Part shown: in pieces, positions 33,601-44,869 of the stretch
Position numbering within the stretch: the first letter of the stretch is position 1
Layout of the letters: the number at the start of each line of letters is the position of its first letter
Assembly (NCBI GenBank): GCA_008360955.1
Contig: LUCM01011227.1
Location: 261,696 to 325,695 of the forward strand
DNA: 64,000 nucleotides
Reading direction: 5' to 3'
Source: Fasciolopsis buskii
Lineage: Eukaryota > Platyhelminthes > Trematoda > Plagiorchiida > Fasciolidae
Translations under genes and position numbers: made by a program
Notes under the pieces: model-generated
What the model was told of the DNA's origin: nothing
Databases searched by the model: none
Seen by the model: the letters and a program-made list of their open reading frames with translations, nothing else

Positions 33601-35115
33601 TCTCCCTTATACACAGCTACATCCGCTGAACCGCTCTAATATTTGGTATTTCACCTTGGCCCATACCGGCTTGCAATATCTTTCACATTGGGACATCAAT
33701 GTTGCCCGCTGAGGGTTAAGTGATAGGATCGTGAATTTCGTATGGCCGAGTAGACATTTTTTGTCCGAAACTTCCAGGTGCCTACCTGTTTCTTCACCAA
33801 TTTTGAACGGGTATCCTTTGAGATGCGGTGAGCTATCTAGCACGAGGCCCCTGTCAACTTTGTGGACGCTGCCGCGGGACTTGCTTAGCGTGTATCTTCT
33901 GGACCTGTCATCCGAACTATCCCGGCCCCCAACCCTTAGCGGACTGGCACCAACCCGAATTGAGCACCCGATTGCAAGTAGAGGCAGTAGTATTTCAGCT
34001 GCCACTTAGAACCCTGTGCCAGTCTAAGTTCATACTTGCGGTTTTCACCTCAATTTAGCTCTGTGCCGCTCTTTAGTTTTGCTTACTGCGTTGCAAGCAT
34101 TGTTATATACCCTCCAGAATTGATTTCGCTGCCTAACGGTTTTTACGCTGGCTGTCACCTATCAAGGTGCGCTGTTTTGCGATTCCTGCAAATTCATTCT
34201 TTGGGGTTCGTGACGATTCCTCAGTCATTATCCCTTTATCTCCACCTCAGGCTCATCTGGCATGTCCCAGGGTAACTAAGTTGCTCTGGCTTGGAGCTTA
34301 CCAGAGCCCATACTATTTAAGTTCCTCGGCCATTTCGGGTCAACACCGAGTTGATGCAAGCGTAGTGTTTTTCAGCCTTAAGGTATAACTCTCGTTCTAG
34401 GCAAGAAATACTGGGGTTTCGTGATGCCATTCTTCTGGCTTGCAAATTTAAGCTCCAGTAAGGGTTCCCAAATCCCCCTGCCGTGCGTCGCAACAACTTA
34501 CATTGTTATTAATTAGCTTATCAGACAGATTTTTCACCCTGATGTGGCTGTGACCTGTTACTTTTCCGCTCCCCCCTCGTGCATTTGAAGTTAGCTCTGT
34601 TCGCTTCTAGATAACACCCCACCTAACCCGAATATCCCAGAAATTTCTATCTTTCCTGTTATATTTATTGCTAGGCTTGTCATCACGGTAATATGAAAGG
34701 ATAAAGTATAGTTCTGTTCACGTTACTTAATCGATGGTGTGCTGAATTTAACTTCAAGCGGTAAACTTAGCGTGATTAATTTTTTTCGTCTTACGACCTG
34801 AATGATGTTAACGCCATGGCCAGAGTAATCTGGGCTTATATTCCCATTGCACTGACCCTTGGATAAGGGACTTTGCTATCAAAAAGAGCGTCACTCCTGC
34901 ATGTAGGCTTCAACCAACAAGCACGACAATTCTGCTTTCAGGAGTTTTGTGAGTGAAGATCCGTTATCTTAAATCTTGGTCTTACTTACCCGGGATCCCT
35001 GGATCTTACTCAGAATGTTGATTTGCTCTTATCCACATGTGGGATGAAAGTAGATCTGGTATTCTGCACAACAAAGCTGCACTGCAGCAGCCTCTGGACC
35101 GATAAAACACGCTCC
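33601..35115. other. Unassigned 1.5 kb with a 132-codon minus ORF
   Basis: The minus ORF 34005-33607 (132 aa) includes KGYPFKIGEETGRHLEVSDK and is directly upstream of CR1-like remnant f. I recognise no domain. The rest shows short ORFs only. Confidence 0.35.
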
Positions 35116-35307
35116 TCACGGCCTACTTATTAGGGCTGTATGACTCACTCCAGTATTTCGAAGTTTGATAGGAAATCCGGCGGAATTACAGGGCAAAAGA
35201 TCAGGAAGCAAACACTGGGTTCGTCTATGACTCCAAAGCATAAAGAACCCTGTTAAATCTCTGCTCTCAAGCCACTCTGGCCATGCCATCTGAAAATAAC
35301 GGCGCAA
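35116..35307 (-). pseudogene. Weak CR1 endonuclease/linker fragment
   Basis: Minus frame with QCLLPDLLPCNSAGFPIKLR, resembling the linker between endonuclease and RT in CR1-like ORF2 (a V-P-D/P-L-L ... G-x-x pattern). Only this short patch is recognisable. Confidence 0.3.
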
Positions 35308-36130
35308 TAATATCCTCTACTCCTCGAACTGAGGTAGCAGTGTGCAAGACAATACCATGCGTCCAACAGGGCGGTATGATGCAATTACGATAGAACCGAC
35401 TTTCAAAGCTATTTAGAAACGCACAACTACATCATGAAAGAGGACAACAACCAATCGACGAGTCGTAAATAAACCATCACAATTCCTGACTTGCCTAAGG
35501 GCTCATGCTTTAGATATGACCTATAATCTGTATTAGTACACAGTTTATCCCGGTTTACCAATGTACAACTTTCTAAGACAGATGAGAGGTAATGACCCGA
35601 GCAAATCTTTGTTGAGCTAAAGTGGGCTCTTACAAGTATGTACGGATGCGCCAGTATCTACTTCACGTAGAAAGCTACCATGAAACACTCGTTGAACTCG
35701 AACCAAATCTTTGAATTTGGGCGCAAATAGCTGATACATAAAGCTTGGAACGGAGAGCTTTTGGATCAGTTGCTAAGTTCCAAAACATACTAAGTCACTT
35801 GGCGATAGCAAGTTCACCATGACCAAACGGTAGCCTAGTAAAAGCAACAGAACAGGCAGGATAAGGCTGAATCTCAGGTCAAAGATTCTTGTTTCCCGCT
35901 TGCATACTCTTCGGTTTCCTTATTTGGTTTCCCATTTGGTAACCACTTTGAGTTTTTAGAACGATGGTCAGATATTCCCCCTTAAGGGAGTTTGAATTAA
36001 GTAGTATTCCCTTGCCTCCGTGAGTCTGTCGCATGTTTCTCGTTAGCAGCATTTTGTGTTTTGGTGACTATTCTTTTTCACAGCTTACTGTCTATATTTT
36101 ACTGCTAGACCCCATTTTGCTTGCGTTCTT
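35308..36130. other. Unassigned 0.8 kb
   Basis: I see no coding or RNA signal. AT-leaning sequence with scattered stops in all frames. Confidence 0.35.
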
Positions 36131-36227
36131 TTGGACTCAATTGGCAGTCCCAAACTGGGTGCTCCAAGATGTCGACTAATTTATACACTCAGACAGATGT
36201 TCCACGGCATCGAATTTTCTGCTTGGT

Positions 36228-36539
36228 GTGGTTGTTTGTTGCTATTTCGCTCTTCCGTGCATCAGTGTAGCAAACTTACTGGAGATACCAGAAAATGGAC
36301 AATGGATACCAAACTTGGGGAGCGCATCTGTACCCAAAAATCGCGCAACGGTAAAATTCGTTGTCGGGCCACAAAATTTTGAAACGCTCATGCAAAATCT
36401 CAGGCACTTAACTGACAGAAAGACGAGCTTAAATGACGGACCACGTCGGACCGCATACGGTGAGTTGTTACATCTATGGGTTTCTTCCGTCAACTCTGCC
36501 AAAAGAAAACTCCAAGCTGAAGCTGGCCTCCCGTCATGA
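36228..36539 (+). CDS. Unrecognised 103-codon ORF
   Basis: The product includes QWIPNLGSASVPKNRATVKF then FETLMQNLRHLTDRKTSL and RRTAYGELLHLWVSSVNSAK. The amphipathic, helix-rich second half looks more protein-like than the surrounding shadow ORFs. There is no signal peptide; the N-terminal MVVCCYFALPCISV is hydrophobic but may lie upstream of the true start. It could be an exon or a decayed pseudogene. No family recognised. Confidence 0.3.
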   Translation: MVVCCYFALPCISVANLLEIPENGQWIPNLGSASVPKNRATVKFVVGPQNFETLMQNLRHLTDRKTSLNDGPRRTAYGELLHLWVSSVNSAKRKLQAEAGLPS

Positions 36540-37179
36540 ATATAATCCTTTCTTCGGTTACTAAATGCGAAACTAGCACACAGGTCTCTTCCCGTGCATT
36601 TCAGGACCCCGATGTTTATTGTTTCCCCCTCCTCCCAGCCGCCTGCGAACACCCGGCATGTATACGAATGTCGCCCTTAGCCACCACAGCCGCTTTCTAT
36701 TTTTGTAATCCCATGCTTTGAAGCTTTAGACCACGAATCATCACTATTAGCCGGCTCAAATTGAAAACTAAAAACCCTTCTTAGTGCTTACGGCCTATAG
36801 CAAGGCTATGATAGAGCTTCTGGGTTGGTACCCGTTCCCTTTTGCCACTCGAAAACCAAGAAAAATCAAGGGCCGTCCAACAACTGGACGAGACATGTAT
36901 TCGCACCAGTGACACATGCACCAACTGCCAGAAAAGCTAGCTATCATCTATGACCACACCTGTTTTCTAGCACCCATCCAACCCTCCACAACCCCTATAC
37001 ATCCGTGCAGAAGTCTTCTAGCCCTGTCCGGATTGATACAAGCCACGTGCAAGAGTTCGCCCTCTTTACAGTAGAATTAGTTCCATCGCATTTTTGCTCG
37101 GAGGTCATATATGCGCTTCGCATTAAGGCAGAGCAGATGATTTTCACTTCGCCTTGATAGAATCAAGTGATCAGAGGGC
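36540..37179. other. Unassigned 0.6 kb
   Basis: No recognisable coding, repeat or RNA signal. Confidence 0.35.
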
Positions 37180-37680
37180 TTAGTCCTCTGGAAGGGCCTT
37201 GGGTTGGGCTACAAACATTGAGACGCAAATTGGGATTATGACTTCAGGCCTCAACGTTGAATCTGCAATCGTCCCCTCCCGGAGCGTACATAGTGTGTCT
37301 GTTGCTGACTGGGTAAGTTTCGTTAGGTGTGAAACGAACAGAACTAGAAAGCTTTCCGTCAAAATGAGTGGCGTTGGTAGATAATGGTGGGGTGCTCTGT
37401 CACTGGATTCGTTATTAATGGAAGCAGCCATCAACGAAACGGTTAATACGTATTGGAAAGAACCGGCAGTCATTCAATGATGGCAAAAGATCAAAGGTAG
37501 ACTGATGGATATGAGAGAAAAGTCGTCGTTTTTATGCATTTGAAAAGCATATAAATAGACTAGTTGGTGGATCTGGCCCATTTGGCACTGAATACCTGCT
37601 TTTGTCCAAGTGCGAGTGCCTCTGTTCATATCGGGCCAAAGGTAGTTGTGGAAAACAAGTTTGGTATAGGAAAGCATCAA
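37180..37680 (-). pseudogene. Ty3/Gypsy-like integrase remnant
   Basis: The minus frame 37680-37474 reads LVFHNYLWPDMNRGTRTWTK then IQCQMGQIHQ. This resembles the end of the integrase zinc-binding module (HHCC type) of Gypsy elements, with the second Cys pair degraded (A-G-I-Q-C-Q). After a stop the same frame continues SFQYVLTVSLMAASINNES, like the integrase core start (QYVLT.xDRFTRW) without its first catalytic Asp. No LTRs found. Confidence 0.5.
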
Positions 37681-40600
37681 GGATTTATAATCGGAAAAAA
37701 GGATTGATGATCAATCGGTGCGTCGCACAAAGGCTAAGGTTCATGCGGCGGTGGCCACTGATGGTAAGGATTCCCCAGTCTTCTCTGAGTGGAATTCTTC
37801 ATTTATCTTTATGCTTCTTTGAATATTCCACATTTTCCGTCATTGGATTCGACAGCGTCAGCCGCGTCGACCAGCGTTGGAATGTGTTTGACTCTCCTCA
37901 GTTTCACTCATGGCTTTCAGCCTCGAAACGGCCACAGGCGACTAAGAACCTGCGCAGCTTTACTTATTAATATTTTGATTCGAACGCCGTTTTTGCTATG
38001 CTAGCATTACGTTTCACATTGTCCATTGACTTGGGGTCGGGTTGACCTATCTCCGGGTTGGAGCTTTGATCTGATCTTTTGCCAACACATCGGCTAAGAA
38101 GAACCTCGGTCTCCCGGACCTGGTAAAACTAGCTGGTTGGTTGATTTCCGTGCGGTTGTTCGGGGTTACCATCAGGTTGATACCACAAAACGGTGTAAGT
38201 TTTTTTCTATATATATGTCAGAAACATTCGCATCTTCTGTATTAGGAGTTTACATATATCTAGCGCCGTAAAGGGCAATGGTAGCCGATGATCAAATAGT
38301 ACTCCATCAATTTTCTATGCCTCCGCGATGACAGCTTGGCCACGTGAAACTAGCGCAGACGTCTGATGCACACCTGGAAGGGACATGAGATTCATTCACA
38401 TACCAGCTTTCAGCGGTATATTCCACGATTCGGTCAAAATGTCAAATTTTTCTTGGGGAATAACGATCGCCAATGGAAGCTCGAGAGATTTGCCATCAGC
38501 ATGGCTGATGAATTTTCTGCATTCTGATTCACAAAATTTCTGTTTCACGTCGTATTGTGAGAGTGTAAAACCCAAATTTCCCATGGTGTGAATGTACCGG
38601 TTGTGGCTGCTAGAAAAAAACTGTGTGCGACGCACTAGTAAGTATTTACTTTGACTCTTCTCCAAATTCTGCGGCAGTGGCATCCACTTGCAGAACGTCG
38701 ACGACCTTGTATGTATGTGTTTAAGTGTGCGTAATGGTGGACACACCGGGCAAGCTTTACTTTCCGATTATAGTATGCTTTCAGTTCCCGGAGTAAATGG
38801 GGAATTGCGCGATATCTTTATCCGAAGCCTAGTTGGATGTGATCTCAAAGCCACTGTTCATTCCATGTTATTTCATTGTAGTAGTTTACGCTCCCCAAGA
38901 AACTGCGGAAGAAGTAGAAAAAATTGGCCCGGGCTGACTCGAATTGAACTGATTCTGCTGCGCAGAGGACGAATGAGTGCTCTACAAATTAACTTCCGAT
39001 GGATTCAGGAGATAAAGCCATGAGCTCGAACATGGTTTTCGGTAGAAGTGTTGCGCGCTCCAGAGCGCCGAAAAAGAAGCCGAGATGCTCATGATTTTTG
39101 TCTTCCTTTGTACCGGAAGTGAGGATCGCATCAGCGTAAGCAAAAAAGGAAATCAGCCCACGCGAACCTTAGCCCATGAACCACTGACAGTCTTTTGCCT
39201 TGTTTCCCAAGTCCAAATGTAGGGAAAAGTTTTCATGAACTGAGTATTTATGCGTCCGCATTTTCCAGCATCAATACAAATGCAGGATACGCGACCATGC
39301 ACGCATCCAGTGGCAGAAGTAGCTATTTCAGACTGGTTTCTGCATCCTCGGTTCTATTTTTTTTGCAATAACTGGAGATTTGCTTCCACGGAAACGCCGC
39401 CGATATGGCCAAAGTGGGTAAGATTGGAGGGGCGAACGTTTTTCAGTGGTTGGCGGTGCGATGGAGAAAACGTCTGATTCATCTGCTTAAGAATGGCAAT
39501 GATGTGAGATATCACAGGTGCTGTAGAAATTAAACAAAAATGGAGTAGTGAGGACATCCAACTTGTTGCAGGCATTTCGGGATCCAGACGACCGTCTTGA
39601 AATGCGCAGAAGAACGGAAACCTCCGCTTAGGAGATGTGTGGTACAAACTTTCCATCTGCCTACTCCCTATAAGGTGTAGGGCTCAGTCTATCCTAGGTT
39701 GCATGGTCCTTATTCGCAGCGTGTTTCTCGGTCAATTTTTGACATATCCGCAGATGCAGATTGTGACAGCCTGATAAGACGGACGGCACAAGTGTTAGGG
39801 AGTAGAAGTCACAATTTTCTCTGTTTGTGGAACTCGCCTGGCCTACGGGCCCGCGTGCATGCGGCTGGAGGTCAGTTATAACTGAGCCACCACCGACGCT
39901 ACTACTTCGGATTGCCATAAAAGGGTATCAGTGAAATGGATCGTGGACGGCAGCGCCGAATGCTAGGACAGGAGTTGCCACGGGAAGTCATAAAGAGGAG
40001 GGAAGTGAGAAGCATGAGAATGTTAGGACCAGTAATTTGTGTTTGAACAGGATGATAGCAACTTGTACCACGTAGTAGTTTCAATAAACGTGCGTGATTA
40101 ATTAAGAAAGAAGAAGGACGGCAGTTATTCTAGGCGTCACCATGCGTACCAGGTGCACGGTTGGGAGGGGCATGTTGATAAATAGAGGGGTGGGCGGTGA
40201 AGCATAATTGGACGGTCCGATGCGCTCTTTCCCCAGACCGTCCAACAACGCAGCCAGACGTTTCTCTACCGAACAAGGGCGTTGTGGGATTTCCCCCTTC
40301 GCAAGGTCAGGTCTGGGCTGATGGCATACATATTCATTCAAGTAAGTGACATCACTTTAAATATCACTGAACCGCAAAAAATACATTTCATTTTATTTTC
40401 CCCTTCCTTGCAGAAGGCGCCGCCAATTCAACAGAAAGGCCTGTTTAAAAATTAAATCTGACGTATCTTTTTATTTCTTAAATATATTTTATTTTAATAA
40501 CCCATTTTAAATTTTCAAGTTTGGTTCTGTTATGCGCGTACAATTTCGGAGCATCTGTTCATGGCATCGTGACCGTTTTAGCGATACTTGCCATTGTCTC

Positions 40601-41383
40601 TCATGCGCAGTGAGTACTTACCGAATTAGTCAGCTGTGAGAAACTCATTGGCGTATCACGGGCCTCGACGATAAGTATAAATTAGAAAACACTGTGCAGC
40701 AGACGATGCGATAGTTTGAACGATTGCAAAGGGCGAAAGAGCAAAAAGGGAATAAAAGATGCGGAAGAGCGTGCCGCTTTTCCGTTGCCCATCTGTTGCC
40801 CATCCGGTACCGGACCGGACTTCTTCCGTATGCAATGGCCGAAGTCACCGAACTTTTCCCAGACTGACACCGGATCCGGTGTGCTACTTCGGTTGTAAGA
40901 CCATTTACCTTAACGCGAATCTCGTGTTATGTTTGCTTGCCCTTAACCGTTGTGACTACTTGTGCGCCGCTGTTACTGGGCTCTGTACGATTGCAATGTC
41001 GACAACCCTGACACTTGACTTGTACAAGAAAAAGATAGTCGGAAACGGTAGCAGGTTGAGTATATTTTGACAGGAGCGCGCTAGCAGGGCGTGCGTGAGC
41101 AACACACAAGTGGTGACTGCGCTGGACGATCTGCGTTTGGTTGAACAAGCGGTCCGGGGGGAACAAATCCATGTTCTGCTACAATTTTCCGGACCGTAAA
41201 TTGGTGGCCACTTGTCCGATCACAGTCACGCAATGTAGCCGCATATCACACCGAAGAATCTTCCACATGAAGATTAGGTCCTCACGCAGTCTCCGAGGAC
41301 TAACAGTCTAAGTAATCGTCACTGACCATCATAGGTGGTCTCTCGATGTCCGTCAAACAGCCGCGTGGTATATCATTGGAATT
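37681..41383. other. Unassigned 3.7 kb, possibly upstream Gypsy sequence
   Basis: Minus frames such as 38746-38396 (116 codons) and 39656-39354 (100 codons) lie where Gypsy RNase H and RT should be relative to the integrase remnant, but show no motif I can defend. Near 40440-40515 the sequence is AT-rich. No tRNA-like primer site or LTR pair found by eye. Confidence 0.35.
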
Positions 41384-42054
41384 GTGTCCCATCTCCATTC
41401 TTGCTCAGCTTCGTCATGAAAGAGGTGATGGAAGATGCGTTGGGAGGTTTCCGGGACGTAGGAGTCGAACTGGGAAATGGAGGGAAGCTATGTAATCTAG
41501 AGTATGCAGGTTACTTTGTGTGCCCGTTCGAATCTGCGGACCATGCACAACGGGCACTAGATAGACTGTCGAGATCGGTTGCTCGGTTTGGGATGTGCGT
41601 TACACCTTCAAAGTGCAAAGTGCTGTTGCAGGACTGGACGACAGCAGCACCGAACTTGATGCTGGATGGAGAGGAAATAACAATGGTGGACCGTTCCACC
41701 TACTTTGGTAGCTGCGTGTCAAACGATGGTATCTCAGAATTGAAGGTAAGTATGCGTTTATCCAAGGCCCGAGCAGCTTACGCTGGACTGAAGTACTTGT
41801 GGCGTCGGTATGATGTTTCACTGAAGTTGAAAGGTCGTGTGTACTGTGCTGCAGTGCGTTCGGTTCTGTTGTACGGTTGCGAGACGTGGAGTATGCGTGT
41901 GGGAGATGTTCGTCGGTTGGAGGTTTTCGACAACCGATGTTTACGTAGTATGGCTAGGATTGGATGGAGTGACCGGGTGAGTAATATTGAGGTTAGGAAT
42001 CTGGTATTGGGTGCTACTTCTGAGAATCGCTTGTTTCGGCGTATGAAACAGTAG
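41384..42054 (+). pseudogene. A4 RT C-terminal half
   Basis: An open stretch of about 220 codons: MEDALGGFRDVGVELGNGG, NLEYAGYF (motif C with both Asp lost), SVARFGMCVTPSKCKVLLQD, STYFGSCVSNDG, LKGRVYCAAVRSVLLYG, VGDVRRLEVFDNRCLRSMAR, ending RRMKQ at a TAG. No frameshift follows motif C here, unlike A1 and A2, but the RMKQ break is shared with A2. Confidence 0.85.
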
Positions 42055-42258
42055 ACTACGCTGGTTGGGTCACGTGTTGCGTATGACGAACACTCGTCTA
42101 CCATACCGTGCCCTATTTTGTGTTCCTCCTAAGGAATGGAAGAAGCCATGTGGAGGCCAACAGATGACGTAGCAACGTGGGATGAGAAAATGTACAGCGA
42201 AGTTAGGTAAGGTAGGTGTCTCACGCCTTCGTGGTTGGGGTCCGAAAAACTCGTGGAC
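41384..42258 (+). mobile_element. RTE-like LINE copy A4
   Basis: Plus-strand copy, 5' truncated within RT motif B (TGTCCCATCTCCATTCTTG joins unrelated sequence to its left) and cut at the right by a run of Ns. Compared with A1 and A2 it has many private changes (for example LKYLWRRYDVSL in place of LKQLWRRPDISL), so it is a different, older insertion. Confidence 0.88.
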
Positions 42259-42290
42259 NNNNNNNNNNNNNNNNNNNNNNNNNNNNNNNN
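42259..42290. other. Assembly gap of 32 Ns
   Basis: Positions are N. Copy A4 is interrupted here just before its 3' end. The sequence to the right restarts in an earlier part of the same LINE, so the true gap content is unknown. Confidence 0.99.
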
Positions 42291-43935
42291 AAAAAGCACG
42301 AGATAGCGAGAGTAAGGTATCTGCGAACAACTAGCCGGATTTTCGGGCCAGCTGTTCGAGTTGCATCGAACCAATACGTCACTAGTTATACGACTACAGT
42401 TACTGAAACACCGAAGGACTTCAACGCGCCCGCTGCGCACTGGCGCCCTCACCGGTCATATAGTCGTTCTCGACTTGAAGGTGCTTTCGACTACCGTGAA
42501 ATCGGACAGCAATATAATCAGGTGCTGTCAACTTGAGAAGGAGACAATGCAGAGGAAGATCCGTAAACTTGTTGGAGCAATCTACTACAGCATACTATGG
42601 AGTCAGCGTTGGTATACAGGTGAAACTGTCAAGTTTAATATCGAATACAAGAACTAGTGGCGTTCCGCAAGGGTGTCCCAATCTCTCATTTTTTGCCCAT
42701 CTTCAGTCTATGCGCATGAGGTGATGGAAGATGCTGAAGGTCTCAACGGCCATGTGAGCTCTGATGGGAAATGAGGGAAGCTATTCAATCAGAGTATCCG
42801 AAAACGCAGATTATCCTATTCAGTGTGCAGTTCAATAATACGAGACATAGCCAGACAACCCGGGCTAGATAGACTCTAAGAAAGATCTGGTAGTGCTCAG
42901 GTTTAGGCATGTTGCGTTACACCTTCAAAGAATGCAAAAGATGCAATGTTAAGTCAAATGGAACTGAACGACAGAAGTAGCCGAAGACAATTGTATAGCC
43001 CAATAAACCGAAGCAGAATAGACGAACCAAATGATGGTGGACAAAACACCGTAATTTCACCTACACTCTATTCGGTAAAAAGCGCATGCGTGTCAAACGA
43101 GGTAGATCGGGATTGGAGGTAAGAGCGTTGTATTCAACAAGGCCACGAGACATGCGGTTACGCTGACTGAAGTACTTGTGGCGTCGGTATGATGTTCAGC
43201 CTGAAGCTTGAAAACGATAGTCTTGATAATGCATAAACTGCAGTGCGTTCGGTCTGTTGTACGTTGCGAACGTGGAGTTAATCGTGTGGGGAGATATGTT
43301 GTCGTTGGAGGGTTTTCGACAACCGAATGTTTACGTAGCAGTAGGCTAGGATTGGATGGAGTGACGGCCGTTGAGTAATATTGAGGTTAGGAATCTGGTA
43401 TTGGGTGCACTTCTAGAATAGCATTGTTTTCGGCGTTATGAAACTTAGTAATACGCTGGTCATGGTCACGTGTTGCGATATGAACGAACACTCGCTACGC
43501 ATACGTACAAGCCCACTATATTTGTGATTCCGAACCTAAGGAATGGAAGAAGCCATGTGGAGCACGCACAGAATGACGTAGCAACGTGTGGATGAGAAAA
43601 TGACAGCGAAGTTAGGTAAAGGTGAGGTGTCATGCACCTTACGTGGTTGGGGGTCGAAAAAACTCGTGGATTGCTGCTGGAGACACTGAAGGATATAGCA
43701 TTGAGCCGTGAACAGTGACGATCACCGCTGTAGTATTTCTATCGAATCAGAATGATTGAAAGAACATGTGTGTGTTGGCTGCAGCAGCGTTCTTATCTTT
43801 TGCCGCCCACATTGGTCCACTCTGCTCCGCTTGGATATTCACTTTTTTATGGAAAAAATATAACCGTGGGAGAAACAGTGGTCAGCGAGACTTGCCTAGC
43901 TGTTTAACGCTGAACATTGACGATTATGGTGGGTG
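42291..43935 (+). mobile_element. Indel-riddled RTE-like LINE copy right of the gap
   Basis: This plus-strand segment follows the LINE from RT (GCGAACAACTAGCCGGAT near 42326) to the 3' tail near 43890-43930. Nearly every line differs by one- to three-base insertions and deletions, not substitutions. It carries variants found in A4 (GCGTTACACC near 42910; TGGCGTCGGTATGATG near 43180) and one like A5 (GAAACTTAGTA near 43440). All ORFs are destroyed. The pattern is more like unpolished long-read gap fill than natural decay. Confidence 0.8.
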
Positions 43936-44110
43936 AAATCCACTTGGCAGGAAGTGAGGGCGGAGCAAATGTCGAGAAATACGGTGGTGCAAGATAAATG
44001 CAACTATTCGTCACGTTCATCACACTGAATTGTTTTTGTGATTATCTGACTTTTTATCTTTGGAACGCCTGTCCGTTGGTATTCGACATTTCTGCATCCG
44101 TTCCCGATTT
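43936..44110. other. Spacer between tail-to-tail LINE copies
   Basis: About 175 bases with no recognised feature, within the probably low-quality stretch that extends to about 44335. Confidence 0.4.
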
Positions 44111-44792
44111 CATCACCATCATCATCGTTCAAGAACGCTAAAACCGCAAGGCAAGTCTCACTGACCGCTGCCTTTCCCCAGAGTTCACGTTTATATAAAA
44201 GAATGAATATACAAGGGGAACAGGAAGTGGAACCTACACAGCTGCGGGAAAGATAGGATACCGCTGCAGCCAACACACTGAACACAGTCTAACTGTAACA
44301 AACAGCACGTGGGTTCAAATCAATTCATGATTCGATAGAAAATGACAGCATGGTCGTCACTGTTCACGGCTCAATGCTATATCCTTCAGTGTCTCCAGCC
44401 AGCAAGTCCACGAGTTTTTCGGACCCCAACCACGAAGGCGTGAGACACCTACCTTACCTAACTTCGCTGTACATTTTCTCATCCCACGTTGCTACGTCAT
44501 CTGTTGGCCTCCACATGGCTTCTTCCATTCCTTAGGAGGAACACAAAATAGGGCACGGTATGGTAGACGAGTGTTCGTCATACGCAACACGTGACCCAAC
44601 CAGCGTAGTCTACTAAGTTTCATACGCCGAAACAAGCTATTCTCAGAAGTGGCACCCAATACCAGATTCCTAACCTCAATATTACTCACCCGGTCACTCC
44701 ATCCAATCCTAGCCATACTACGTAAACATCGGTTGTCGAAAACCTCCAACCGACGAACATCGCCCACACGCATACTCCACGTCTCACAACCG
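44111..44792 (-). mobile_element. RTE-like LINE copy A5, 5' truncated
   Basis: The last ~680 bases of the family on the minus strand, from an ATG-rich tail (44111-44127) to 44792, where homology stops abruptly (ACGTCTCACAACCG then foreign sequence). It keeps the frame through RRMKLSRLRWLGHVLRM and LPYRALFCVPPKEWKKPCGG (44773-44492), the only copy here that does. The first ~220 bases look as indel-prone as the segment to the left. From about 44340 the sequence looks clean. Confidence 0.85.
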
Positions 44793-44869
44793 AAAAGCTC
44801 TTCGCGCGCTGCTAAATGGAGGGTCTACTTTCGTCCTCCACCGGTAGCCAAACATTTTGGTCCCTTGTG

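Noticed and set aside
37180..40345. A complete Gypsy retrotransposon
   Set aside because: Only integrase-like fragments are recognisable. No LTR pair, primer binding site, protease or RT motif could be defended.
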